A stretch of 13,028 bases of DNA from an uncultured Coriobacteriaceae bacterium (GCA_946623915.1 CAMORQ010000021.1:1-13028), one strand, 5' to 3'; shown: positions 1 to 7,238, counted from the stretch's first letter. Notes: generated by a model not told the origin, from the sequence alone. Made by a program: numbers and translations.

Positions 1-396
1 GACGTGTTACCGCGCGCCGACATCGTGGCGTGCGCGCTGCCTGGCTCGGCGGCTACGTATCACCTGTTCAACGAAGAGCGGCTACGCGCCATGAAATCGG
101 ATGCGTACCTGGTGAACGCGGGGCGCGGCAACGTAATCGACCAGGACGCACTCAAGCGCGTGCTGGCCGATGGACACCTTGCCGGCGTCGGATTGGACGT
201 GTTCGAGGAAGAGCCCTTGCCCGCAGACGACGAGCTTTGGGGTTTCGACCAGGTGCTGGTCACGCCGCACGTCGCCGGTCAGCTTTACCTGTCGCAAACC
301 GTCGATCGCATCGTGGACATTTGCGAAGAGAACCTGTTCGCGTGGAGTCATGGGCAAGAGCTGATGTGTGTGGTTGACCGCGTGCTTGGATACTAG
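1..396 (+). CDS. D-isomer-specific 2-hydroxyacid dehydrogenase, C-terminal part (5' end outside window)
   Basis: This is the last 131 codons of an NAD(P)-dependent dehydrogenase of the D-2-hydroxyacid family (D-lactate, phosphoglycerate, glyoxylate/hydroxypyruvate type), a cytosolic enzyme that interconverts 2-keto acids and D-2-hydroxy acids. The reading frame is open at the left edge, so the start and most of the substrate domain are missing. All three family catalytic residues can be located: the arginine in NAGRGNVID (codon 42), the glutamate in DVFEEEP (codon 71) and the histidine in VTPHVAG (codon 90). The stretch ADIVACALPGS before them fits the end of the Rossmann fold. The substrate cannot be read from this fragment. 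No clear terminator follows the TAG stop, and the next gene starts 125 bases later on the same strand. Confidence 0.9.
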   Translation, partial: DVLPRADIVACALPGSAATYHLFNEERLRAMKSDAYLVNAGRGNVIDQDALKRVLADGHLAGVGLDVFEEEPLPADDELWGFDQVLVTPHVAGQLYLSQTVDRIVDICEENLFAWSHGQELMCVVDRVLGY

Positions 397-488
397 ATGA
401 TTTAACGCAGTGCCCAACCAGCGGTATGCTATCTATATGCTACGGCGGCACGATTCGTTCGCGGCCGTCGGCGAAGATGATGCATGGA

Positions 489-506
489 CGCGGATTGCAC
501 TCCGCG
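489..506 (+). promoter_or_regulatory. Small hairpin next to the ribosome binding site of the zinc-ribbon gene
   Basis: CGCGGA (489-494) and TCCGCG (501-506) form a perfect 6-bp inverted repeat with a six-base loop. It ends directly against the purine-rich run at 507-515 that serves as the ribosome binding site for the start at 522. A role in translation control is inference; a stem this short may be chance in GC-rich DNA. Confidence 0.25.
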
Positions 507-521
507 AGAAAGGGGCGTGTC

Positions 522-1493
522 ATGCCAGTATGCGAACTGTGCGGCAGCAACGATTTCGTGAAAACGGACGGCATGTTCGTCTGTCAGGGATGCCAGACGA
601 AATACACTCTGGAAGAAGCGAAGAAGCTCCCCACGAGCGCCCCTGCGGGTGTTCCGGCTCCCGGCGATTCCAATGCGCCCGCCGCGCCAACACCAGCTCC
701 AACACCCGCACCTGCACCTTCAGCGGCGCAGGACGTGCCATCTGCCCACGGGGCGATTAGCGGGTTGGCGGCCGTGGCAATCGGCGCTTTGCTCGAAGCG
801 CTAAAGGCGCCGCAGGATTTCCAACCCGAAGTCGCGGGAAACGCGAAAGACGACGCGCGTACGCTGAACAACTACATCGCCCAGGGGTGGCAGATGGTCA
901 TCGACGAATACCGTAAGCTCGAGCATCCAACGCGCGAGGACTTGGACAAGGTGGTCGTCCGTGCCAAAGAATGCCTGGTTGCGCTCGACAACGCAGCCAA
1001 GATCGAGCCCGACAAATACGTGCAGAACGCGCTCATCTACACGAACTGCCTCGAAGTGGTCGATTCTGTGCGGGACCTTTCGTGCTACGAGCAGAAGGAC
1101 GGGGAATGGAAACGCGTGCTGCTGCCGTTGGGTTCGTCGGCGCTCGACATCCCCGGCCAAGGAGAGTCGTGGAAAAGCAAACGCGACGCCCATGCTGCCA
1201 GCATCGAAGAAGAGTACCTGCAGATGCATCCCGAAGAAGTGTCCCTGCGACAGGACCTCGAGGCTCAAGAAGCAAAGATTTCGGCGCAACTCGACGAGCT
1301 GAAGGACGAGAAGCGTTCCAAAGGCTTTTTCAACTTCTCCGAGAAGCGCGAGGTGAAGGAACGCATGGCGCCGGTGAAGGAACAGCTTGGCCAGGTGCAG
1401 AAACAGCTGCGCGTGCTTGACGGCAGCGTGGATGCGTATGTGAACGAGCGCCTAGGGGATTTGGCGAAAAGCTTTACGCTGCTCAGGTTTTAG
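522..1493 (+). CDS. Zinc-ribbon protein with Ala/Pro linker and C-terminal coiled coil
   Basis: A 323-residue protein of unknown function. It opens with a TFIIB-type zinc ribbon: Cys4, Cys7, Cys21 and Cys24 form two CxxC knuckles 13 residues apart. Residues of about 42-72 are a linker rich in alanine and proline, followed by a mostly helical body. The last 90 or so residues are strongly charged and heptad-like (around RQDLEAQEAKISAQLDELK), suggesting a coiled coil. There is no signal peptide or membrane segment, so it is probably cytoplasmic. The frame is open from ATG 426, but I chose ATG 522 because AGAAAGGGG (507-515) sits correctly before it and the zinc ribbon begins at once. Similar ribbon-plus-linker proteins occur widely in Coriobacteriia; no partner is evident here. 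It converges on the next gene and their stop codons overlap. Confidence 0.8.
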   Translation: MPVCELCGSNDFVKTDGMFVCQGCQTKYTLEEAKKLPTSAPAGVPAPGDSNAPAAPTPAPTPAPAPSAAQDVPSAHGAISGLAAVAIGALLEALKAPQDFQPEVAGNAKDDARTLNNYIAQGWQMVIDEYRKLEHPTREDLDKVVVRAKECLVALDNAAKIEPDKYVQNALIYTNCLEVVDSVRDLSCYEQKDGEWKRVLLPLGSSALDIPGQGESWKSKRDAHAASIEEEYLQMHPEEVSLRQDLEAQEAKISAQLDELKDEKRSKGFFNFSEKREVKERMAPVKEQLGQVQKQLRVLDGSVDAYVNERLGDLAKSFTLLRF

Positions 1494-2722
1494 ACAGGTT
1501 TGGTAGGCGTCTCGGTCGGATAGGCTTCACCTGCAGCCGTGGGATGGGCTGCTATCGCCGGGTAGGGATAGTCGGTCACGTAGGCGGGGTTAGCCGGATA
1601 TGCGGTGCCGGCCGAAGTCGCTCCCGTCCGATGCGTCGGGTCCGCCTGATAGGCCGCGCCGGCTTGGTAGGCCGCTACCTCTGGATACGCCGTGCCGGCT
1701 TGGTGGGCAGTCGCCGCATGCGCCGTTCCCGCTGGATACGTTGCGTTCGCCTGATAGGCTGGCACGCTGGTGTAGGGGCTTGCAGCCTGCACGGTCCGGA
1801 ACCGGTAGAACGGTCCACGGTCGGGTACCGGATGCGCCTTAATTGCCCGGTATGCCACAACAAGTGACGGAATGTAGGCAACGATAAGCAGGAGATAGAC
1901 GCCGATGGTAAGCAGTCCTTCGGTGCCCGACGTCACGTACTCGGTGGTTACTGGTTCTGCTGACAGTCCGTTGAAAACGAACATGAGGATGAAATCGTTC
2001 AGGCCGTGAATCAGAACGCAGGGCCATATGTTGCCCGTGACGACCACGGCAGCCGCAGCGGCGAATCCGAAAACGCCTGTTTGGCCGATTTTCAGGATAG
2101 CCTGCGCCACTTGCGACGGATCGGAGGTGTTCAACGTGGTGATGTCGATGTGCACGATCCCGAAGATGATAGAAGAGACGACGACTGCCCAGAATAGGCC
2201 CCGGTAGCTGACGCCCATCCGCGCCATGAGCCCTCCGAGGACGAGTCCGCGAAACGTCGCTTCTTCGAACAGGCCGATGCCTGCGCACATCAGGAACAGC
2301 AAGATGATGCGCAGCGGCCAAAGCGAGGCCACCTCGAACGACCCATCCGCAATGACCGAGACGATGTCGATAAGGGCTATCACGGCATCGACAAGGAAGA
2401 TCCAACGTAGAATGCGCCATGTTTCGCGCATGCCCTTCATCGATGGGACCGCCATAGCCTTGCCGCCAAGTGCTACGACGAACAGCAGGGCTACAGCGCC
2501 GCCTACGAGTTCGCCTACGGTGAGTGTGGCGTTGTCGGATCCCGAGAGCATGCCGAGCGCGAACGCGAACGCCTGCACGATAATGCAGGCGAAGGCGAGC
2601 GCGAACGCCCCCCACATGCGCCCCCAGCCCTTCGGCTGCTTCACGGCCGGCACGGGGTACGGCGCGGTTGCAGGTTGGTTTTGAAACGGGGCGTTATGCG
2701 GATAGTATGAGCCTGTTTGCAC
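1490..2722 (-). CDS. CPBP-family intramembrane metalloprotease-like protein with low-complexity tail
   Basis: A 410-residue multi-pass membrane protein of the CPBP family (type II CAAX endopeptidase, bacteriocin-processing or abortive-infection-like). The three family motifs are intact: EExxxR at Glu153-Glu154-Arg158, FxxxH at Phe187-His191, and HxxxD at His239-Asp243, which in this family make up the glutamate/histidine metalloprotease site. About eight hydrophobic segments lie between residues 35 and 290. The N-terminus is a short proline/tyrosine-rich cytoplasmic stretch. The last 100 residues (about 311-410) are an Ala/Tyr/Pro/Thr-rich tail of irregular AYQAG-like units, unusual for the family. 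The start is GTG 2722, supported by a 12-base purine run (2729-2740); a TTG at 2764 would add 14 residues but has no binding site. The natural substrate is unknown. Confidence 0.87.
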   Translation of the reverse strand: MQTGSYYPHNAPFQNQPATAPYPVPAVKQPKGWGRMWGAFALAFACIIVQAFAFALGMLSGSDNATLTVGELVGGAVALLFVVALGGKAMAVPSMKGMRETWRILRWIFLVDAVIALIDIVSVIADGSFEVASLWPLRIILLFLMCAGIGLFEEATFRGLVLGGLMARMGVSYRGLFWAVVVSSIIFGIVHIDITTLNTSDPSQVAQAILKIGQTGVFGFAAAAAVVVTGNIWPCVLIHGLNDFILMFVFNGLSAEPVTTEYVTSGTEGLLTIGVYLLLIVAYIPSLVVAYRAIKAHPVPDRGPFYRFRTVQAASPYTSVPAYQANATYPAGTAHAATAHQAGTAYPEVAAYQAGAAYQADPTHRTGATSAGTAYPANPAYVTDYPYPAIAAHPTAAGEAYPTETPTKPV

Positions 2723-2728
2723 GTGGCG

Positions 2729-2740
2729 CTTCTTTCTTCC
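2729..2740 (-). promoter_or_regulatory. Ribosome binding site fixing the CPBP start at GTG 2722
   Basis: On the minus strand the 12 bases GGAAGAAAGAAG are all purines and end six bases before GTG 2722. Nothing comparable lies before the in-frame TTG at 2764, so the shorter start is preferred. Confidence 0.55.
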
Positions 2741-2746
2741 GAAGCA

Positions 2747-2752
2747 TATAAT
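2747..2752 (+). promoter_or_regulatory. Possible -10 box of the yhdT-panF promoter in the divergent gap
   Basis: A perfect TATAAT lies 58 bases before the yhdT ATG, in the 87-base gap between the divergent CPBP and yhdT genes. There is no good -35 box at 16-18 bases upstream, so the promoter is weak, activator-dependent or a chance match. The overlapping minus-strand sequence ATTATATG could serve the CPBP gene in the other direction. Confidence 0.35.
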
Positions 2753-2809
2753 GAACTGCTGCAAAAACTTTACGACACTTAGCTTACTGGGAATGTAAGG
2801 ACAACGGTG

Positions 2810-3127
2810 ATGTCATCAAAAAGAAAACTAACCTCCTATCAGGAAAAGCTCGCTCAGGCAACGCGGGAGGCCAAGGCCACGTTTGCGGCACTGTTGGCAA
2901 CGATCGTCGCGTGGATTGTGCTGGGCTTTGGTCTGTCGGGTCTTGATGTGCAGCTCTTCCATACGCCTCTTTGGGTGGTAGGCGGCACAATCGGCACATG
3001 GTTGTTTGCAATTGCTGTATGCGTCTTTCTCGAGAAGCGGGTCTTCGAAGATATCGATTTGGACGACGTGGCCGAAGGCGATACGGGTGGCGTGGTGCTT
3101 GCGGAAGGCGGTGTCGCCCATGAATAG
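2810..3127 (+). CDS. yhdT: YhdT family (DUF997) small membrane protein
   Basis: A 105-residue inner-membrane protein with two hydrophobic segments, about residues 24-46 and 52-75. The C-terminal half has the family pattern: PLW, then a hydrophobic helix, then a charged exit ending FEDIDLDD. In many bacteria, including E. coli, yhdT lies directly upstream of panF, and that order is kept here. Its exact role beside the transporter is unknown. I chose ATG 2810, eight bases after AAGGA (2797-2801); a GTG at 2807 immediately before it is too close to the binding site. The stop at 3127 overlaps the panF start by eight bases, so translation of the two is probably coupled. Confidence 0.85.
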   Translation: MSSKRKLTSYQEKLAQATREAKATFAALLATIVAWIVLGFGLSGLDVQLFHTPLWVVGGTIGTWLFAIAVCVFLEKRVFEDIDLDDVAEGDTGGVVLAEGGVAHE

Positions 3128-4601
3128 CTTCGCTGGCCTTCTTCCTGTCGTCGTCTTCCTGGTTTTCGCTTTGGTGGCGGCTGTCATAGCGCGGCAGCGC
3201 GCAAAAGCCCGAGCCAAGGATGGGTTCGTTGCGGAGTACTTCATCGGCAGTCGTGGGCTGGGGGCGTTCGTCTTGGCCATGACTACCATTGCCACCTATG
3301 GATCGGTCAGCAGCTTCGTCGGAGGTCCGGGCCAGGCGTGGAGTATCGGATGGGGCTGGGTCTACATGGCTACCGTGCAGGTGACCACGCTGTTTCTTCT
3401 CTACGGCATTTTGGGCAAGAAGATGGCACTCGTGTCGCGTCGGTTGGGCGCGGTTACGGTGATCGACGTCATCCGACAACGCTACCAATCCAACGCGTTG
3501 GCCGTTGCGGCCGCTTTGGTGATGATTACGTTCTTCGCCACGACCATGATCGCCCAGTTCGTGGGCGGGGCGAAGCTGTTCGAGTACGTGACCGGCTATT
3601 CCTACACGTTGGGTCTGTGCATCTTCGGTATCACGGCGATTCTGTTCACGAGCATCGGCGGATTCCGCGGCGTGGCGGTGACCGACGCGCTGTGCGGTGT
3701 AGCGATGCTGGTCGGCATCGGCGTGTTGGCCTGGGGCATCCTTTCCGCCGGCGGAGGATACGCAGCCGTCATGGACACGATTGCGACCAACCATCCCGAA
3801 ATGATGGAGCCGCTTTCGGGGGGCAATATGCCCATCGGTCTGTACTTCACGCAATGGCTGCTCGTGGGTGTGTTCACATTCGCGCTGCCGCAGAGCGTGG
3901 TGCGTACGTTCGCCTACAAGGACACCAAGGCGCTGCATTTAGCCATGGTGTGGGGCACGGTGATCTTGGGCGCCATGATGATCGGGGTCACCAGCCTAGG
4001 CGTTCTGTCCGCTGGTGTGCTTACCGAGCCGCTGGAAGCCTACGGTGGGTCGGTGGACAACATCATTCCGCAGGCGATCGTGTCCACGCTGCCTCCTTGG
4101 CTTGCCGGCATAGCCATCGTCGGGCCTATCGCGGCGTCCGTTTCCACTGTGTCGTCGCTTCTGATTGCGGCGTCGTCTGCCGTGGTTAAAGACTTGTGGC
4201 TGCACGCCTCCGAAGCGCGCGGTGCAGCGGTGTCCGAAACGATCGTGGCGCGCTCGAGCCAGATTATCACGCTAGCCATCGGCGCGGTGGTGTTCGTTCT
4301 TTCCATTGTGCCGCCTGACGTCATCTGGCGCATCAACATGTTCGCTTTCGGCGGCTTGGAGACGGCATTCGTATGGGTTCTGCTGGGCGCCCTGTTCTGG
4401 AAACGCGCGAACGCGACCGGAGCTCTGTTGTCCATGGTCGGCGGCGTGGCAGCCTATTGCGTGGCGATGGCCCTCGGTTTCAAGATCTTCGGGTTGCACC
4501 AGATCACCATCGGCATCACGGTGGCGCTTATCCTGATGGTTGTGGGTTCGCTTACCAGCAAACCCACCGAAGAACGCGCCCTCGAGCCCTTCTTCGGCTA
4601 A
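3120..4601 (+). CDS. panF: Sodium/pantothenate symporter
   Basis: A 493-residue permease of the sodium:solute symporter family, close to the usual 480-485 residues of PanF. It takes up pantothenate (vitamin B5), the precursor of coenzyme A, with sodium. The sequence follows E. coli PanF closely: EYFIGSRGLGAFVLAM near residues 39-54, SSFVGGPG near 64-71, ILGKKMALVSRR, a VVRTFAYKDTKALH loop mid-protein, and FGGLETAFVW with WKRANATGA near the C-terminus. About 13 membrane helices are visible. The start is ATG 3120, inside the end of yhdT; GGAAGG at 3102-3107 is a somewhat distant binding site, fitting translational coupling. The frame extends upstream to 3006, but that part lies within yhdT. The specific substrate rests on similarity and the yhdT linkage. 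Confidence 0.93.
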   Translation: MNSFAGLLPVVVFLVFALVAAVIARQRAKARAKDGFVAEYFIGSRGLGAFVLAMTTIATYGSVSSFVGGPGQAWSIGWGWVYMATVQVTTLFLLYGILGKKMALVSRRLGAVTVIDVIRQRYQSNALAVAAALVMITFFATTMIAQFVGGAKLFEYVTGYSYTLGLCIFGITAILFTSIGGFRGVAVTDALCGVAMLVGIGVLAWGILSAGGGYAAVMDTIATNHPEMMEPLSGGNMPIGLYFTQWLLVGVFTFALPQSVVRTFAYKDTKALHLAMVWGTVILGAMMIGVTSLGVLSAGVLTEPLEAYGGSVDNIIPQAIVSTLPPWLAGIAIVGPIAASVSTVSSLLIAASSAVVKDLWLHASEARGAAVSETIVARSSQIITLAIGAVVFVLSIVPPDVIWRINMFAFGGLETAFVWVLLGALFWKRANATGALLSMVGGVAAYCVAMALGFKIFGLHQITIGITVALILMVVGSLTSKPTEERALEPFFG

Positions 4602-4604
4602 ACC

Positions 4605-4633
4605 CTGACAAACGAGTCGTAGCTATTTGTCAG
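4605..4633 (+). repeat. 8-bp inverted repeat just after panF
   Basis: CTGACAAA (4605-4612) and TTTGTCAG (4626-4633) are perfect inverted copies with a 13-base loop, starting three bases after the panF stop. There is no T-run after the stem, so a classical intrinsic terminator is not supported. It may be a weak terminator or an mRNA 3'-end stabiliser. Confidence 0.35.
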
Positions 4634-4684
4634 CTCAGCACGGGATGGAGTCCTGCCGCAAAACCGTGCCGAAGCAAGAGTCGC

Positions 4685-4866
4685 GCAAAATCAACCGTCC
4701 AAAATGCATGGGATTGGGCCTTGTGACCACTTTTCCGCGCCATGAAAGGGCCAATCGCGCACTGGTTGCCAGTATAATCCCAGTTCAGGGATTTTCGAGA
4801 GCTGCAAAGCTTTGCAAAAAGTGGTCACAAGGCCCAATCCCGTGCATTTTGGGCGGTTGATTTTGC
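4685..4866 (+). repeat. 182-base element with 50-base near-perfect inverted arms (MITE-like or structured RNA)
   Basis: The arm at 4685-4734 matches the reverse complement of 4817-4866 at 48 of 50 positions, around an 82-base centre. Both differences are T opposite G on the plus strand, so a plus-strand RNA could pair along the whole arm with two G-U pairs, while a minus-strand RNA would have two A-C mismatches. The centre holds AATCCC/GGGATT (4776-4781, 4788-4793) and a 14-base palindrome (4803-4816). No transposase gene and no obvious target duplication are seen. It lies between the convergent ends of panF and the SEC-C gene. It could be a non-autonomous mobile element, a dispersed intergenic repeat or a structured 3' UTR. 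Confidence 0.8.
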
Positions 4867-4900
4867 ACGGAGCTACTACAGGTTCAGGCAACAATCCCAT

Positions 4901-4948
4901 CATGCGGACACCCGCGCCTGCGTGCTTAAGGGTGCGGGTGTCCGCATG
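4901..4948 (+). repeat. GC-rich hairpin A (18-bp stem)
   Basis: CATGCGGACACCCGCGCC (4901-4918) pairs with 4931-4948 over 18 positions, with one G-T pair and a 12-base loop. It lies 35 bases after the large inverted repeat. No T-run follows on either strand. Its inner part is nearly the same as hairpin B downstream. Confidence 0.7.
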
Positions 4949-4970
4949 CGCGAAATCGCCGCTTCGAGCT

Positions 4971-5000
4971 GCCCGCGCCCGAGCGCTCGAGGGTGCGGGC
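4971..5000 (+). repeat. GC-rich hairpin B, a sequence relative of hairpin A
   Basis: GCCCGCGCCC (4971-4980) pairs with GGGTGCGGGC (4991-5000), with one G-T pair at the same relative place as in hairpin A. The 10-base loop begins with the palindrome GAGCGCTC. It lies 39 bases beyond the stop of the minus-strand SEC-C gene and could help end transcription there, though no T-run is present. Confidence 0.6.
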
Positions 5001-5039
5001 GTGGCACTGCATCCCTCTTGTCGTCCTATGCTCGGTGTC

Positions 5040-7112
5040 CTAATGCGCGCCGCAGCACTTCTTGTACTTCTTGCCCGATCCACAGGGACAGGGGTCGTTG
5101 CGGCCCACCTTCTTGACTGATCCGTCTTCGTTGTAGAAGACCTTACGCCCCGTTGCCTGTTCATGCAGCTCGTTGGGTGCCCAGCCATTGTTGGTCCATG
5201 CCGGGTATGTGTTGTGCGCGTTCATCAGCAATTCGACTAGTTTGTACGCTTGCGCTTCGGTGGGGATGAAGTCGTGGTCTTCGAGCACCTCGAAGAACTG
5301 ATTGATCATGTCGTTGTGGAATTCCCAGCGCAGCATCTGGTTTACTTCAGAAAGAACTTCGTCGGCGAATTCGTAGTCGCTTTGCGTGTCGGGAACGTGG
5401 GAGTCCAGGTACTCGCGCAGGGCGCACATTGCCGGTAAGGCATCGCGCCAACGGTAAATGCTGCTCTTGCCGCACATGTCGGGTGAAACTGGGCGCGGTT
5501 CTTTCCCCTTCTGCCGATCGAGCAAGGTCTCGAGCATGTCGTCGAGATTCCCTTCGATGATGCCACCATCTTCGTATGGGTCGAGATCTTGGCCATCGAG
5601 GTACAACCACGCCAAGTCTTCGTGCAAGAGATAGACTTCGTCACCCGTGTCAAGCAGCAGCTGGTCGCAGTACGGGGAGAGCAGCTGACGTTCCAATTCA
5701 TCGTGAATCTCCTGGGCTGTGGGGTACCCGTTTGGATGCAGCTTCGCGTACTCTTCTATAACCTCGACATAGGGTACGATGCCGCGCAACTCCAAGACAG
5801 CGTCGACGAAGCGAATCAGCTCGATGCGTTTTTGGCCTAGCGCATTAAGCGCGTCCCAGTCAAGCCCGTTGACGATGGGCACGACTTCGTCCGGCATAAC
5901 GAACTCGAACGTGCCATTCACCTCGAATAGATAGCATAGCCCAGGCACAGGCCGCGGTGAATTGTAGAGGGCGTCATCGTCGTCTACGGCCACAGACAGC
6001 CTGCCACCCGCTTCCGCCAGATTGCGCAAAGCCGCTACCTCGTACGCAGGTAAGTTGGTGAATCGCCTGTAAAGCGCTTCTGGATCGGTTACGACGGACG
6101 CGATCGCTTCGCCGGGTTGCAGCAAGTCCGTCTCTTCCGCGAACACGGTTTTTATGTGTTCGAAGCGTTCGACCATGTCGGGGTTGTCCGTGGCATCTAG
6201 GCCAAGATCTTCCAAAGTCAGTTCGTCGATGGCTACGGCGAGGTCATCTGTTGTGGGGAGGTCGTCGTGCTCCAGCAGTTCATCAAGAGACGTGACTACA
6301 GGCCCGTCAAGGCAGAGCCCTTTTAAACGTTCGCTTGGCGTAAGAACGTCGTCGAGCATGCCTTCGAGCTCGTCCTCGAAACCGCCGCTTCTGTAGTATT
6401 CGTCTATAGCTGCCTCGCGCTCTTCAAGGGACAGTCCCGCAAGCATGCCTTCGTGCTGGTCTTCTGCGAGAAGCTCTGCCTCCTGTGCGCGTTCGAAGTC
6501 GTCGATTATGGCCTGCGCTTCACGCTCGATCTGCGCCTCTTTGGCTTGCGGCACGACGATCGCGAACTGTTGGGAGTTGGTCACGATGCGACCAGCGTTG
6601 AAGGCCTCGCGCGTGCCGTCGCGCATGATGTCGAGCATGCCTTCGCCCATCTGTATGGGGTATTCCGCGATGGTCATGGCGTACACAACATGGTTGCGGA
6701 AGGGTAGCAGCGTCGTCTGAACCATGGCGGGGACGGTATTCAGCATGTCCTCGATTTCGAGCGAAAGGCCGCAGACGTCGTACAGGTGCTTGTCGCCGAG
6801 GAAGCGCAGTTGCCCGTCGGGGCTGCGGTCGACGTAGAAGATGTACGTGTAGGCGTCCTTCCACGAAGTGATTATGTCGAGTTCGCCTCGCGTCAGGTCG
6901 GCGGGGTTCTCCCGGACGAAGTCGTCAAGCAGGTCGACGTGGTTCCATAACTCGGCAAGTGTTTCGCGCTGCCCTGCTTCTCCGATGCCGCGCGGGGCCG
7001 TGTCGTCGAAGAAGTCCGCGTCGCTGACCACAGCAAGCCGCTGGTGCGCATAAACGGTGACCATATCGAGCAAGGTGAAGAACAGGTGCCCTTCGTGATA
7101 GGGAAGTATCAT
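5040..7112 (-). CDS. Large acidic protein with C-terminal SEC-C zinc motif
   Basis: A 690-residue protein of unknown function. The only recognised domain is at the very end: Cys675, Cys677, Cys686 and Cys687 in the CxC-x8-CC pattern of the SEC-C zinc-binding motif, preceded by VGRNDPCPCGSG and followed by only three residues. This motif is also the tail of SecA, where it binds zinc and SecB or ribosomes. The rest is strongly acidic, with runs of Asp/Glu through residues 200-330, and has no signal peptide or clear membrane segment, so a cytoplasmic protein is expected. The start is ATG 7112, six bases after a perfect AGGAGG (7119-7124); the open frame upstream to 7217 is arginine/proline-rich and looks non-coding. 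It converges on panF and is probably transcribed alone. Confidence 0.85.
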   Translation of the reverse strand: MILPYHEGHLFFTLLDMVTVYAHQRLAVVSDADFFDDTAPRGIGEAGQRETLAELWNHVDLLDDFVRENPADLTRGELDIITSWKDAYTYIFYVDRSPDGQLRFLGDKHLYDVCGLSLEIEDMLNTVPAMVQTTLLPFRNHVVYAMTIAEYPIQMGEGMLDIMRDGTREAFNAGRIVTNSQQFAIVVPQAKEAQIEREAQAIIDDFERAQEAELLAEDQHEGMLAGLSLEEREAAIDEYYRSGGFEDELEGMLDDVLTPSERLKGLCLDGPVVTSLDELLEHDDLPTTDDLAVAIDELTLEDLGLDATDNPDMVERFEHIKTVFAEETDLLQPGEAIASVVTDPEALYRRFTNLPAYEVAALRNLAEAGGRLSVAVDDDDALYNSPRPVPGLCYLFEVNGTFEFVMPDEVVPIVNGLDWDALNALGQKRIELIRFVDAVLELRGIVPYVEVIEEYAKLHPNGYPTAQEIHDELERQLLSPYCDQLLLDTGDEVYLLHEDLAWLYLDGQDLDPYEDGGIIEGNLDDMLETLLDRQKGKEPRPVSPDMCGKSSIYRWRDALPAMCALREYLDSHVPDTQSDYEFADEVLSEVNQMLRWEFHNDMINQFFEVLEDHDFIPTEAQAYKLVELLMNAHNTYPAWTNNGWAPNELHEQATGRKVFYNEDGSVKKVGRNDPCPCGSGKKYKKCCGAH

Positions 7113-7118
7113 AGGGTG

Positions 7119-7124
7119 CCTCCT
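7119..7124 (-). promoter_or_regulatory. Ribosome binding site fixing the SEC-C protein start
   Basis: A perfect AGGAGG on the minus strand lies six bases before ATG 7112. It rules out the 35-codon longer frame that opens at 7217. Confidence 0.8.
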
Positions 7125-7238
7125 GGAATCGAGACGAACAGTCGGATGGTTGGTCGTTCGCGCGCGGACCGGTGACCAGGTTGCGCGAGGACCAGCGGTA
7201 GGCCCGTGCGCGGGCATGCGGTCGAGGCGCGTACATGG

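Noticed and set aside
425..442. Direct repeat of TATGCTA (425-431, 436-442) as a promoter or operator of the zinc-ribbon gene
   Set aside because: No -35 box fits and two short AT-rich copies can occur by chance; not enough to list as a feature.
2784..3938. A 384-codon minus-strand frame opposite yhdT-panF
   Set aside because: It is rich in His, Arg and Gln, as expected of an antisense frame in GC-rich DNA, and it covers two clearly conserved plus-strand genes.
4638..4669. GCACGG/CCGTGC 6-bp inverted repeat with a 20-base loop
   Set aside because: The stem is short and the loop long; such pairs are expected by chance in this composition.
4691..5188. A long minus-strand frame through the inverted repeat region, with repeated peptides
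   Set aside because: It overlaps the end of the well-supported SEC-C gene in another frame, and its repeated peptides come from the inverted arms. No ribosome binding site was seen.
7113..7217. A 35-codon N-terminal extension of the SEC-C protein
   Set aside because: It lies upstream of a perfect AGGAGG and a well-spaced ATG, and its Arg/Pro/Thr-rich content is unlike the acidic protein.
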